Positions 1 through 11,380 of a stretch of DNA of 64,000 bases are shown here, piece by piece. Under the pieces are notes generated by a model, which did not search any database, had not been told where the DNA came from, and saw only the letters and a list, made by a program, of their open reading frames with translations. Every line of letters starts with the position of its first letter. Positions within the stretch are counted from its first letter, which is position 1. The translations under genes were made by a program, and so were the position numbers. Source of the stretch: Sphingomonas sp. R-74633 (GTDB taxonomy: Bacteria; Pseudomonadota; Alphaproteobacteria; Sphingomonadales; Sphingomonadaceae); assembly GCF_013416555.1 (NCBI RefSeq), contig NZ_JACCFG010000002.1, positions 372,001 through 436,000 of the forward strand. The letters are read 5' to 3'.

Positions 1-2
1 CG

Positions 3-653
3 ATCGAATGGACCGCAGACGGCTGGTTCCGGATGAAGGGCGGCGACCTGTCGAAGCCGATCCGCAAGCCCAAGGGCGGCGCGGCGCTGCCGCACGGCCA
101 ACCGTTGTCCGACAGCTTCACGGGGCCGCTCGCGCTCGGGCAAAAGTGGAATTTCTTCAAGCCGGGTCCGGGCGAAGCGGATCGTGCATGCACCGAAGGT
201 GGCGCGCTGGTGCTCAAGGCTTCGGGCAAGGCGCCGGTGGATTCCTCCCCGCTCCTGCTGATCGCCGGCGACACCGGCTATGAGTTCGAATGCGACATGG
301 AGATCGCGCCGGGCGGCGTGGCCGGGCTGGTGCTCTTCTATGACGAGAAGCTCTATTGCGGGCTCGGCTTCGACGAGAAGAAGTTCGTGACGCACCAGTA
401 CGGCATCGAGCGCGGGCGCCCGGCCAATCCCTATGGCCGGCGCCTCAGGATGCGGGTGCGCAATGACAAGCACATCGTCTCGTTCCATCTGTCGGGCGAT
501 GACGGGAAGACGTGGAAGCGCTTCGATCGGGGAATGGAAGTGTCGGGATACCACCACAATGTGCGCGGCGGATTCCTGATGCTGCGGCCGGGGCTGTATT
601 CCGCGGGTGCGGGCGAGGCGAAGTTCCGGGATTTCCGGTTCCGGGCGTTGTGA
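3..653 (+). CDS. C-terminal part of a GH43-type glycosidase (5' end outside window)
   Basis: The reading frame is open to the left edge, so the start is missing. What remains (about 216 residues) begins with an IEWTADGWFRMKGGD stretch, typical of the end of a five-bladed GH43 catalytic propeller. It then forms a concanavalin-like beta-sandwich (DSFTGP..LGQKWNFF.., FECDMEI..G..AGLVLFYDEKLYCGLGF, FRDFRFRAL at the end), as in the C-terminal module of beta-xylosidases and arabinofuranosidases. The catalytic domain would lie to the left, so substrate cannot be judged. Several other secreted hydrolases and TonB-dependent receptors in the window fit a glycan-scavenging lifestyle. The domain assignment is family-level recognition. 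Confidence 0.75.
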   Translation: MEWTADGWFRMKGGDLSKPIRKPKGGAALPHGQPLSDSFTGPLALGQKWNFFKPGPGEADRACTEGGALVLKASGKAPVDSSPLLLIAGDTGYEFECDMEIAPGGVAGLVLFYDEKLYCGLGFDEKKFVTHQYGIERGRPANPYGRRLRMRVRNDKHIVSFHLSGDDGKTWKRFDRGMEVSGYHHNVRGGFLMLRPGLYSAGAGEAKFRDFRFRAL

Positions 654-739
654 ATTTCCGGAGCCTCAACCATTCTTCTTAGGCGTTCGCGATCGCGTCT
701 ATCCTAGAATGGCCGAAATTCGCATCTGGAGGGGGCGCC

Positions 740-1618
740 TTGGCCCGAAGGGTTTTCCGGTTCGATCCGAGGCTGGCGCTGGCCGCATTCCTGGCGCTGG
801 GGATCGCGACGCCCTGTCTTGCGCAGGAGCCCAATTTCGCCCCTTCGTCCTGCGGCGCCGGCAAGCTTCCCCGCTATCCCCAGAATTTCGGTCGCGGCGT
901 CCGCACGCACTACATCTTCAGCTACGGCCTGGACCGGGATATCGAGAGAATCCCCGTCGCCAAACGCGACATGTCAGTGGTGATCGAAATCAAGAAGGCG
1001 GCCGACGCGCGCGTCGCCGTCGCTGCCAGCAAACTTCCCGATATCATCGGGCGTGACCCGCGATATGATCCCGTCGGGATCTCGCAGGATGCCGTCGGGG
1101 TCTCGTCAGGCTATGAAGTGTCGGTCGACGCGAAGGCCTATGCGCATAGCGCGCAGGAACTCGACCGGGAATTCGCCGCCCTGTGCACGATCTTCTCGGA
1201 ATATGGATATGACATACTGGACCTGCAGATCCGCACCGATGAAGAGGAATATGCTCTGCAGCGGCGCGAGGCCCTGGACTTCCGCCGCTGGGGGCATGCT
1301 TTCCTGCTGAACATCCACGAGGAAGAAGTGGAGATCTTCCTCAGGGGCGACTGGAAGACGCTCGGATTCGACTTCTTCCAGATTCCCACGGCGTTCTCGC
1401 GGATCAGGGAGCGGGATTTCAACTGCGGATATGTCGATGCCGACGACCCGCTGGAGGATCACGTCCACTGCGAGATCGGCGTGCTCGCCACCTCCGCAGC
1501 TGGCCCGGAATATGCGCGGGGCACGATGGACTTCGTTCGCAATCGGGACCGCGCAAAAGGCCCGATCGGCATGCTCATGATCTGGCAGGAGTCGCTGGCG
1601 AACATCCTCGTCAACTAG
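740..1618 (+). CDS. secreted protein of unknown function
   Basis: 292 residues starting at TTG, with a strong GGAGGGGG ribosome-binding site 5-6 bases upstream; no ATG fits better. Residues 1-29 look like a cleavable signal peptide (basic start, LALAAFLALGIATP core, CLAQ end), so the protein is probably periplasmic or extracellular. The mature part is acidic and mixed alpha/beta with no motif I recognise; the C-terminal half is rich in aromatic and acidic residues (FRRWGHAFLLNIHEEEVEIFL). Two Cys-containing segments (SSCGAG near residue 36, DFNCGYVDADD near 230) could form a disulfide. The stop overlaps the stop of the convergent channel gene by 4 bases. I do not assign a function. Confidence 0.7.
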   Translation: MARRVFRFDPRLALAAFLALGIATPCLAQEPNFAPSSCGAGKLPRYPQNFGRGVRTHYIFSYGLDRDIERIPVAKRDMSVVIEIKKAADARVAVAASKLPDIIGRDPRYDPVGISQDAVGVSSGYEVSVDAKAYAHSAQELDREFAALCTIFSEYGYDILDLQIRTDEEEYALQRREALDFRRWGHAFLLNIHEEEVEIFLRGDWKTLGFDFFQIPTAFSRIRERDFNCGYVDADDPLEDHVHCEIGVLATSAAGPEYARGTMDFVRNRDRAKGPIGMLMIWQESLANILVN

Positions 1619-2271
1619 CGCAGATGCGGCAGCCGCCATTCGCCGAACAGCGCGGCGGTGCGCAGCGCGAAGATGGCGAGGCCACCGATCGCGCCGGCAA
1701 GGTCTTGGCGGAGCTTGAAGCGGTGGACGAGAACGACGATCAGCGTTGCCCCGGCCACTGCGGCGGTGGCGTAGAAATCCTCGTGCAGCACGGTCGGCAC
1801 CCGGGCGATCAGCACGTCGCGGAGCATGCCGCCGCCACAGCCATTGACCGTCGCGATGATCACGACCGACGCGCCGTTGAGCTTGTAATCGAGGCATTTG
1901 CGCGCGCCCGCGACCGCGGCGAGCGCGAGGCCGCCGCCTTCGAACACATCGACGAGCAAGGGCGGGGTGAAATTGCCGACGCGACCGAGGATCAGCGACG
2001 CGACGACGACCGCGACGGTCGCGGCGACCGCCAGCGCGGCATAGCGCCAGTCGCGGAAGGGCGCGGGCGGATGCTCGCCGAGCAGCAGGTCGCGGATCAC
2101 CGCTCCGCCGACCGCACCGACGAACGACAGCACGAGGATACCGAACAGGTCGAAATCCGCCTGCACTGCGGTCAGCGCGCATTCGACGGCGAGGACGAAA
2201 GTCGCGGCGAGATCGACGCCGTCGAGCACCTTGTCGCGAATACGGTCCACGGCGAGATCGTCGAGTTTCAT
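1615..2271 (-). CDS. TRIC-type / UPF0126 inner-membrane channel protein
   Basis: 218 residues, about seven predicted membrane segments in two repeated halves, the architecture of the UPF0126 (TRIC, YadS/YicG-like) family. Landmarks are the glycine-rich GAVGGAVIRDLLLGEHPP segment in the first half and its partner NGCGGGMLRDVLIARVPTVL in the second half; the paired GGxxRD motifs mark the pore-forming helices of this family. Bacterial members are potassium-permeable trimeric channels or glycine transporters, so the cargo here is uncertain. The start is ATG with GGAG upstream. It is convergent with the secreted protein on its right-hand strand partner and divergent from the halogenase gene, from which it is separated by 92 bases. 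Confidence 0.85.
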   Translation of the reverse strand: MKLDDLAVDRIRDKVLDGVDLAATFVLAVECALTAVQADFDLFGILVLSFVGAVGGAVIRDLLLGEHPPAPFRDWRYAALAVAATVAVVVASLILGRVGNFTPPLLVDVFEGGGLALAAVAGARKCLDYKLNGASVVIIATVNGCGGGMLRDVLIARVPTVLHEDFYATAAVAGATLIVVLVHRFKLRQDLAGAIGGLAIFALRTAALFGEWRLPHLR

Positions 2272-2363
2272 CGCGGGCTCCTTCCGGATGGGCCGTGCGC
2301 GCGAGACTAATGGGATGCGGCGCGCTTCTCAACCGGTGACGCCCGCGCTAGGCTCGTCCCGGC

Positions 2364-3890
2364 ATGGGCAAGAGGCGCATATTGATCGTCGGCGGGGGCA
2401 CCGCGGGGTGGCTGACCGCCGCCTATCTCGCGCGCTTCCTCGACCTGGCGGACAATGCGCAGATCGAGATCACGCTGCTCGAATCACCCGAGCTCGGCAT
2501 CATCGGCGTGGGCGAAGGCGCGTTCCCGACGATCCGGACGACGCTGCAATTCCTCGGCATCGACGAGACGCGCTTCATCCGATCGGCCTCCGCCACGTTC
2601 AAGCAGGGTATCCGCTTCAACGACTGGCTGCACGCGCCCGCAGCCGACGGCACGCGGCACCATTACCTCCATCCGTTCGAGGCGCCCTTCTATACCGAGG
2701 GGACCAGCCTGGTGCCCTATTGGCTGCTCCAGGACGAGCGCGCCCGCGTGCCCTTTGCCGAAGCGGTGACGATCCAGAACCGCGTCGCCGAGAACCAGCG
2801 CGCGCCCAAGAAACAGGGTGAGGGCGAGTATTCGGGCCCGCTCAACTATGCCTATCATTTCGACGCGTCGCGGCTCGCCAAAGTGCTGCAGGCGCGCGCG
2901 ATCGAGCTGGGGGTGCGGCACGTCAGCGGGCTGCTCACCGATGTCGCGCTGGACGCGGACGGCGCGATCGCCCGGGTCAACACGCGCGAGCTGGGCGCGC
3001 TGGAAGCGGACCTCTATGTCGATTGCTCGGGCTTCCGGGCAGAGCTGATCGGCAAGGCGCTGGGCGCGCCTTTCAAGTCGGTGAAGCATGTGCTGTTCAC
3101 CGACCGGGCACTGGCCTGCAAGATCCCCTATGCCGATCCCGACGCGCCGATCGAGAGCTTCACGATCGCGACCGCGCACGACGCGGGCTGGACCTGGGAC
3201 ATCGGGCTGGAGGGCGCGCGCGGGATCGGGACGGTCTATTCCTCGACGCACATGTCCGACGACCAGGCCGAAGCGGTGCTGCGGGCCTATGTCGGGCACG
3301 ACGCCTACAAGGCGCGGATCATTCCGTTCGAGCCCGGCTATCGCGAGGCGCAATGGGTGAAGAATTGCGTGGCAGTGGGGCTGTCGGGCGGGTTCCTCGA
3401 GCCACTGGAATCGACCGGCGTGGTGCTGATCGAGGCGGCAGTGGCGATGATCGCCGAGCTGTTCCCGCATAACGGCCCGGTCGATGCGCCGGCGAAGCGC
3501 TTCAATGCGCTGATCACCGGGCGCTTCGAGCGGATCATAAACTTCCTCAAGCTTCATTATTGCCTGAGCCGGCGCGACGAGCCCTTCTGGCGCGACAATG
3601 CCGATCCGGCTTCGATCCCCGAGGGGCTGCAGGAACTGCTCGCGCAATGGCGCCACCGGCCGCCGGGACGCTTCGACTTCCTGCTCGACCTCGAGAGCTT
3701 CGCCTTCTTCAACTACCAGTACATCCTCTACGGGATGGACTATCGCACCGACCTGTCGGGCGGGCGCGGCGATTTCCCCAACATGGCGGCAGCGGAGAAG
3801 CTGTTCGCGCGGATCCGCGGGTTTTCCGAGCAAGCGACGGCGGACCTGCCGACGCACCGGGCGCTGATCCGGGCGATCAACGCGGGGTAA
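2364..3890 (+). CDS. flavin-dependent tryptophan-halogenase-family protein (solitary)
   Basis: 508 residues. The N-terminus carries the FAD-binding GGGTAGW motif (residues 10-16). The lysine that holds the hypohalous acid intermediate in PrnA (K79) corresponds to K80 (TFKQGI). The GGFLEPLEST segment (342-351) supplies the active-site glutamate E346. The second family signature WxWxIP, which normally blocks monooxygenation, reads WTWDIG (276-281), so the proline is replaced by glycine. Family members halogenate indoles or other aromatics using FADH2 supplied by a separate reductase, and many alphaproteobacterial homologues sit beside TonB receptors. This copy is not in an operon: an ion-channel gene diverges from it and an antiporter converges on it. 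True substrate unknown. Confidence 0.88.
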   Translation: MGKRRILIVGGGTAGWLTAAYLARFLDLADNAQIEITLLESPELGIIGVGEGAFPTIRTTLQFLGIDETRFIRSASATFKQGIRFNDWLHAPAADGTRHHYLHPFEAPFYTEGTSLVPYWLLQDERARVPFAEAVTIQNRVAENQRAPKKQGEGEYSGPLNYAYHFDASRLAKVLQARAIELGVRHVSGLLTDVALDADGAIARVNTRELGALEADLYVDCSGFRAELIGKALGAPFKSVKHVLFTDRALACKIPYADPDAPIESFTIATAHDAGWTWDIGLEGARGIGTVYSSTHMSDDQAEAVLRAYVGHDAYKARIIPFEPGYREAQWVKNCVAVGLSGGFLEPLESTGVVLIEAAVAMIAELFPHNGPVDAPAKRFNALITGRFERIINFLKLHYCLSRRDEPFWRDNADPASIPEGLQELLAQWRHRPPGRFDFLLDLESFAFFNYQYILYGMDYRTDLSGGRGDFPNMAAAEKLFARIRGFSEQATADLPTHRALIRAINAG

Positions 3891-3891
3891 A

Positions 3892-3926
3892 CTGCCCGCC
3901 CCGCGTCACGCAGGCGGGACGGGCAG
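3892..3926. terminator. bidirectional terminator hairpin
   Basis: Inverted repeat with 13-base arms (3892-3904 and 3914-3926, one mismatch) and a 9-base loop. It starts 2 bases after the halogenase stop and ends 11 bases before the convergent antiporter stop. There is no T-run, as is common in GC-rich genomes. Confidence 0.6.
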
Positions 3927-3936
3927 CCGGGGGGGC

Positions 3937-5301
3937 TCAGGCGGTGGCGAGCTTGGGGTCGAGCGCGTCGAGCTCGCCGCTGGCGCGGGCCTTGCGGCCA
4001 TAGACCGCTTCGAACAGCGGGGTCGCCATCACCGTGGTGATGATCGCCATCAGCACCAGCATCGAGAAAAGCGTGGGGCCGATGATGCCCTTTTGCAGCC
4101 CGATGTTGATGATGATCAGCTCCATCAGGCCGCGCGAATTCATCAGCGCGCCGATGCCGAGCGCGGTGCGATTGTCTTCGCCGGCGAGGCGGGCGGCGCC
4201 CCAGCAGGCGCCGAACTTGGCGAGGACCGAGACGATAAGGATGCCGAGCGCGATCGCCAGCAGCTCGACCGAATTGACCATGTCCATCCGGGTATTGAGC
4301 CCCGAATAGGTGAAGAACATCGGCAGCAGCAGGACGACTGCAAGCGGCTCGACCTTCTTCTTGAGCTCGGCGACGAACAGGCCGCGCGGCATGCACACGC
4401 CCATCAGGAAGCCGCCGAAGATCGCGTGGATGCCGATCGCGTCCATGATGAAGGCCGAGGCGCAGAACAGCATCATCGTGACGGCAAGCATCGCGCTGCT
4501 CATCTCGCCGCGTTCCTCGACGATGCGGCCGAGCGGGGCGAGGAGCTTGCGACCCCAGAGCAGCATGAAGCCGGTGTAAATTATGGCGCCGCCGATCGCG
4601 AGCACCGCCACGCCGGGGCCGGCGCCGAAGGTGGCGAGGACGAGCGCGAGGACGCACCAAGAGGCAGCATCGTCGAACGCGCCGGCAGTCAGCGACAGCG
4701 TGCCGAGCGAGGAGTTGGCCAGCCCCTGCTCGTTGATGATGCGCGCAAGCATCGGGAAGGCGGTGAGCGCGATGCAGGCGCCCATGAACAGCGTGGCGTT
4801 CGCCTGGCTGATGCCGGGGGTGAACAGGCCGGGCACGGTGAGCAGGAACGGCGTGACCAGGGCGGCGAGCAGGAACGGCGCAACGATGCCCGCGGCCGAG
4901 ACGCCCGCGGCGCTCTTCGCCTTGGACTTGAAGTGATCGAGCTGGAGCGTGAGGCCGACCATGAACATGTAGAGGCCGACGCCCAATTGCGCGCCGGTGT
5001 AGAGCAAATTGCGCGTCTCCTTGGGGAAGACCGCGAGCTGGAGATCGGGGAAGAACAGACCGAACAGCGACGGGCCGAGGACCACGCCGGCGATCATTTC
5101 GCCTACCACCTGGGGCTGCTTGAGTAGCTTCTGGCCGAGCCAGCCGACCACGCGGCAGGCGAGGATGATGATCGCGAGCTGCAGGAAGAAATGGACGCTG
5201 AAATCGCCCGGCGCATAGCTTTTCGCAGCGTTCACCGCGGGGCCGTGCGGGCTGAGTACATCGGTCAGCGCGTGCCAGGCACCAGTCAGCAGATCGAGCA
5301 T
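3937..5301 (-). CDS. Kef-type monovalent cation:proton antiporter (CPA2 family)
   Basis: 454 residues beginning MLDLLTGAWHALTD; this start has a GGGGGAGG ribosome-binding site. The frame continues upstream, but that extension is low-complexity and arginine-rich. About 12 membrane segments fit the Na_H_Exchanger domain: VVGEMIAGVVLGPSLFG in the first third is the classic CPA2 signature, followed by GLYMFMVGLTLQLDHF and a GAFDDAASWCVLALVLA segment holding the paired aspartates of the ion site. There is no C-terminal TrkA-N domain, so regulation differs from KefB/KefC. It likely exchanges K+ or Na+ for protons across the inner membrane. It diverges from the toxin-antitoxin pair. Confidence 0.88.
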   Translation of the reverse strand: MLDLLTGAWHALTDVLSPHGPAVNAAKSYAPGDFSVHFFLQLAIIILACRVVGWLGQKLLKQPQVVGEMIAGVVLGPSLFGLFFPDLQLAVFPKETRNLLYTGAQLGVGLYMFMVGLTLQLDHFKSKAKSAAGVSAAGIVAPFLLAALVTPFLLTVPGLFTPGISQANATLFMGACIALTAFPMLARIINEQGLANSSLGTLSLTAGAFDDAASWCVLALVLATFGAGPGVAVLAIGGAIIYTGFMLLWGRKLLAPLGRIVEERGEMSSAMLAVTMMLFCASAFIMDAIGIHAIFGGFLMGVCMPRGLFVAELKKKVEPLAVVLLLPMFFTYSGLNTRMDMVNSVELLAIALGILIVSVLAKFGACWGAARLAGEDNRTALGIGALMNSRGLMELIIINIGLQKGIIGPTLFSMLVLMAIITTVMATPLFEAVYGRKARASGELDALDPKLATA

Positions 5302-5462
5302 GAAACCTCCCCCAAATTCCCTTTGCGCGGCCGCTTTTCGGCCTGTCGCGTGGCTTGAGGGAGCAAGCCGCGGCGGGCCTGCGCAACCGCAAAGTGCGGC
5401 ACCCCCCGGATTTTTCCGGCGCCCGGGCGCTTTATGTTGCAACGGGCGCACACAGTAGTAAC

Positions 5463-5503
5463 GTACCTACATGACAACGCGGACAATCTAGGTACGTAGG
5501 TAC
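5463..5503. promoter_or_regulatory. probable antitoxin operator (inverted and direct repeats)
   Basis: GTACCTAC at 5463-5470 is an exact inverted partner of GTAGGTAC at 5496-5503, and TAGGTAC occurs twice in tandem (5489-5495 and 5497-5503). The block ends three bases before the antitoxin ATG at 5507. Phd-type antitoxins commonly bind paired palindromes over their own promoter, so conditional autorepression is the natural reading. Confidence 0.6.
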
Positions 5504-5506
5504 AAT

Positions 5507-5731
5507 ATGAAGGTCATAACCAGCCGCGAATTCAACCAGGATGTGAGTGCCGCCAAGCGAGTCGCGCGCACCGAACCGTTGTTCGTCACCGATCGCGGGC
5601 GCCCTACCCATGTGCTGATGAGCATCGACCAGTTCCGTGCGCTGACCGGCCAGCGCGAGAGCATCGTCGACCTGCTCGCCCTGCCCGCCGGCATTGCGGA
5701 TGCCGCGCTGGCACCGCCGGAGCGCTGGTGA
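5507..5731 (+). CDS. Phd/YefM-family antitoxin
   Basis: 74 residues. The N-terminal MKVITSREFNQDVSAAKRVA...EPLFVTDRGRPTHVLMSIDQFRAL pattern is the Phd/YefM DNA-binding fold; the remaining C-terminal tail (about 25 residues) would wrap and neutralise the toxin. The downstream PIN-domain toxin starts 1-4 bases inside this gene's stop, the usual coupled layout. The repeats immediately upstream probably serve as its operator. Pairing a Phd-type antitoxin with a PIN toxin is well known. Confidence 0.88.
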   Translation: MKVITSREFNQDVSAAKRVARTEPLFVTDRGRPTHVLMSIDQFRALTGQRESIVDLLALPAGIADAALAPPERW

Positions 5732-6222
5732 TGTTCCTGCTCGACACGCCGATCCTGTTCGAGCTGCGCAAGGCGAAGTCGGGCGGCGCCGAGGCGGGGC
5801 TCACCGCCTGGGCATCGCGGGTGGCGCGCGAGCGGCTGTTCCTCTCAGCGATCAGCCTGGTCGAACTCGAGACCAGCGCCGCCGAGGCCGCGCGGCGTGA
5901 CAAGGCGACGGGCGCGGTGCTGCGCGCGTGGATCGACGAGCAATTGCTCCCGGCGTTTGACGGCCATGTCCTGCCGCTCGATGCCGCGGTCGCGCGCCGG
6001 CGCGGGCAGCTGGCGATCACCGAGACGCGCGATGCGCTGTTCGCGGCCACCGCGCTCGAGCATGGCCTGACGCTGGTGACGCGCAACACCGCAGCCTTTC
6101 GCGGCGCGCGGGTCAAGCTGTTCGATCCGCACGGCTATACCGAGGATGCCGATGAGGGCGACTGGCGCGATGCGGCAAGAACCGGTCCGCTTTGGCTCAA
6201 GAACCTGTTCGTCCGCGCCTAA
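5728..6222 (+). CDS. PIN-domain ribonuclease toxin (VapC-like)
   Basis: 164 residues starting at GTG 5728 or ATG 5731, so it overlaps the antitoxin stop. PIN motifs are in order: LLDTPILFELRK (first acidic residue, near 6), SAISLVELETS (Glu near 46), and TRDALFAATALEHGLTLVTRN (Asp near 101, plus the TRN strand). Together these form the Mg2+-binding acidic cluster of VapC RNases, which cleave tRNA or rRNA when freed from antitoxin. The tail after residue 135 (HGYTEDADEGDWRDAARTGPLWL) is longer than in typical VapC and may be a lineage-specific extension. No other toxin-antitoxin genes are nearby. Confidence 0.88.
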   Translation: MMFLLDTPILFELRKAKSGGAEAGLTAWASRVARERLFLSAISLVELETSAAEAARRDKATGAVLRAWIDEQLLPAFDGHVLPLDAAVARRRGQLAITETRDALFAATALEHGLTLVTRNTAAFRGARVKLFDPHGYTEDADEGDWRDAARTGPLWLKNLFVRA

Positions 6223-6312
6223 GTCCAAAAGCTTTGCTGCAACCCTTTTAGGGGCGCGCGCGTAGTTTCACCTTCACCAACTAGTTAGACACTCTGTGGC
6301 AAGGGAGTTGCC

Positions 6313-6834
6313 ATGGTACCCAAGCTGAAGCCGATCTTCCATGCGCTTGCGCCGCTTTTGCGGGGCGAAAAGCAGCGCCAGACCGCCGTCGACAAGGTCG
6401 ACAGCGCCAGGAGCAAGCAATCGCCCGAGCTGCTGGCGATCGTTGAGGAAGTGGCCGCGCTGTTCGGTACCGAGATGGGCATCGCCACGCTGATCGACCG
6501 CCAGAGCCAGCACGTCCTGGTCTGCCATGGCGGCGATCTCGATTCGGGGCCGCGCGACATTTCGTTCTGCGGCCACACCATTGCACGCCCCGACGAAGTG
6601 ATGTGCGTGTTCGACGCTGCGAATGATCCGCGCTTCGCCGGCAATCCGCTGGTGCTCGATACCCCGCATATCCGCTTCTATATCGGCGCGCCCTTGCTCT
6701 CGCCCGAGGGCGAGGCGCTCGGCGCGCTGTGCGCGATAGATTCGCTGCCGCGGATGAAGCTGCTGCCCGAGCAGAGCAAGCGGCTGCGCGAACTGGCCGA
6801 CAAGGCAGCCGCGCTGCTAGCGGTGCGAAACTAG
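6313..6834 (+). CDS. GAF-domain sensor protein
   Basis: 173 residues made almost entirely of one GAF domain (about 45-170): LLAIVEEVAALFGTEMGIATLIDRQSQ, DISFCGHTIARPDEVMCVFDAANDPRF, and FYIGAPLLSPEGEALGALCAIDSLPR. Stand-alone GAF proteins of this kind bind small ligands or chromophores and act with kinases. There is no output domain. A GGGAG ribosome-binding site precedes the ATG. The last 4 bases overlap the end of the convergent receiver gene, and the hybrid kinase at 7768 lies about 0.9 kb away, so it may feed into that local signalling set (inference). Confidence 0.85.
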   Translation: MVPKLKPIFHALAPLLRGEKQRQTAVDKVDSARSKQSPELLAIVEEVAALFGTEMGIATLIDRQSQHVLVCHGGDLDSGPRDISFCGHTIARPDEVMCVFDAANDPRFAGNPLVLDTPHIRFYIGAPLLSPEGEALGALCAIDSLPRMKLLPEQSKRLRELADKAAALLAVRN

Positions 6835-7220
6835 ACGCTCTCGCGGCGGAAGTTGTTGTTTCGCAGCACGTCGTTCACGCGCTGCACCAAGTCGTCCGGC
6901 TCGAAGGGCTTGACCAGATAGTCGTTGGCACCGGCACCCATTGCGTCGTCGATCTCCGCCTCACCGCCCCTGGCGGACAGCATCAGGATCGGGGTGAGGT
7001 AGAGCGCAGGCAGCCGGCGCAGCGCCTTGAGGATATCGCTGCCCTGCATGCCCGGCAGCGACTGATCGAGGATCACCAGATCGGGCTTCTTGAAGGCGAT
7101 GGTATCGAAGGCGAGCGTGCCGTGGTGGATCACGCCGACGATATGCCCGGCGCGGCTGAGCACCTGTTGCACCACCGCCCCGACCAGTTCGTCATCCTCG
7201 ACATAGATGATCCGGGCCAT
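6831..7220 (-). CDS. single-domain response regulator (downstream copy)
   Basis: 129 residues, one CheY-like receiver with no output domain. Acidic pocket D9/D10 (YVEDDE), phosphoacceptor D52 (LVILDQSLPGMQG), switch serine in LMLSARG, and the conserved lysine in YLVKPFEP are all present. The MARII start and domain plan match the neighbour 3 bases upstream, so the two probably arose by tandem duplication and are co-transcribed. Such stand-alone receivers shuttle phosphoryl groups or bind partner kinases; the CHASE3-PAS hybrid kinase diverging from this pair is the obvious candidate partner (inference). Confidence 0.9.
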   Translation of the reverse strand: MARIIYVEDDELVGAVVQQVLSRAGHIVGVIHHGTLAFDTIAFKKPDLVILDQSLPGMQGSDILKALRRLPALYLTPILMLSARGGEAEIDDAMGAGANDYLVKPFEPDDLVQRVNDVLRNNNFRRESV

Positions 7221-7223
7221 GGC

Positions 7224-7592
7224 TCAGCCCTTCGCCAGCATCTCTTCGACGCGGAAGACGAGCTCGTCCGGGTCGAAGGGCTTTTTGAGATAGTCGTTGG
7301 CACCGGCGAAGCGCGCCAGCTCCTCGTCGCGATCGCCGCGGCGGCCGGTGAGCATCATGATCGGCAGATCGGCGAAATCGGGCATTTTCCGCAGCTCCTG
7401 GACAAGGAGAACGCCCGAGAGCTCCGGCATGTTGCAATCTAGTATCACCAGATCGGGGCGACGCGCCTTGATTACGCGCAGCGCCTCGGCACCGTCCTGG
7501 ACAAGGCCTGCGCCGTGCCCCGCCGCGATGAGCGCATCGCGGGCGATCTCGCCCACGATTTCATCGTCATCCGCAATGATGATCCGCGCCAT
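7224..7592 (-). CDS. single-domain response regulator (upstream copy)
   Basis: 122 residues, receiver only. Acidic pocket D8-D10 (IADDDE), phosphoacceptor D52 (LVILDCNMPELSG), switch threonine in IMMLTGRRGD and lysine in YLKKPFDPDEL are intact. It is first in a two-gene unit whose second member starts three bases after this stop. The similarity between the two proteins (MARII..DDE.VGE/A at the start, PDLVILD around the phosphosite, ANDYL.KPF near the end) points to duplication. It diverges from the hybrid kinase gene across about 175 bases. Confidence 0.9.
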   Translation of the reverse strand: MARIIIADDDEIVGEIARDALIAAGHGAGLVQDGAEALRVIKARRPDLVILDCNMPELSGVLLVQELRKMPDFADLPIMMLTGRRGDRDEELARFAGANDYLKKPFDPDELVFRVEEMLAKG

Positions 7593-7767
7593 TCGTTCTT
7601 CTCGCCCAACTCTAATCTAAATTATAACGCGGGGAGTGCATTTGGTTGCAGCTCCGTGCCGATTTTTGTGCCGTTCGCGTCTTTCCCGCGTTTTGCTGGG
7701 AGAGCGCGGAAGGGTGCGTTAACGCTCTTTCCCTAACCGGGGGAGCAGCTGGACAGGAGGCTTGCCG

Positions 7768-10320
<2,553 letters not shown>

Positions 10321-11380
10321 AGGGATCGCTGCCGGGCGGCGGCAGATTCCCGTAGCGATCCCCGGCACTGAACGCATTCTGGGTGATGTGTCGATATTCC
10401 GGGAAATGTTCGAGAATGGCCTGGTCGACCTCGGCATCAAAATAGCCGAGATCCCATTTGCCGAGCCATGGCAGCAATGGCTTCACTTGGCGGGTAACAG
10501 GCGCATTGGTGATCTCCACCGTCATGCCGAGCAAGCGGATGCCAGGCAGGATCGCCTCCCCCGGCCCAACCAGCGCGGAATGCAGCGTGCGCGGATTGGC
10601 GATGTCGTCGAACCAGGCGAACGCCGGATAATGGCCCGGCGCGACTCGGCGGGCGCCGCGCAGCCCCGCCAGTTCCCGCACCTCGGCCATGCGCTGCGGG
10701 TGCCAAGCGTCCCCGATCAGCGCGGGATCGGGATGGGACAGCAGATCGTCATAGCTTGCCAGCAACATCGGCAACGCGCCGTCGCTCTGGTCCCACTGCA
10801 GCACCGCGAAGAGACGCTTGCCGCCAGGCAACGCCACCGGCACTGCCTCGCCCTCCAGGTTCCAGCGCAGTCCCTGCGCCTCGGGGCCGGGAAAGGCCGG
10901 GCTGTAGTAGGAATGGATCGCGCTGACGCCGGATCCGGCGCGCTTGCCGCCGGGCGTATCCAGCGCAACGCTCAACCGATAGCGGAGAGCAGGTCCGCGA
11001 TATCCGCACCCGCCGAGTGGCAGCGATACCGCGCCAAGCAGCCCTGCGCAGAACCCACGCCGACACCAGCCCCTCGCCATCGCCTGCATGACCGCCCTCC
11101 TGCACCGCATTTCTGGCGCGACGCCCCTTAACGCTTCGCAACACACGCCCCGAAACCGCTCAAAAAGCCTCAAACACAGACATGTGCGCCGCCGCGGCCA
11201 GCTTCAATCTGTCGCTCCAATGCAACAGTTTGCATCAATCGGAAATTGTAAACGGTTCCAGTCGATTCAGCCCGATTGACAGACGGTTGGATGATGATAG
11301 CGATAACATCGGGGAGGCACCCTGCCCGCCCTGAAATAAATAAAAAGTTGCGCCTAATAAGGCGGCACTGAGGAGGGGTT

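Noticed and set aside
4093..5127. Long plus-strand open frame opposite the antiporter gene
   Set aside because: Composition is Glu/Arg/His-rich low-complexity sequence produced by reading a GC-rich membrane-protein gene backwards; no ribosome-binding site or family match.
11276..11307. TTGACA with a downstream GATAAC as promoter of the receptor at 11381
   Set aside because: The spacer is 20 bases and closer -10 options are poor, so I did not list it as a feature.
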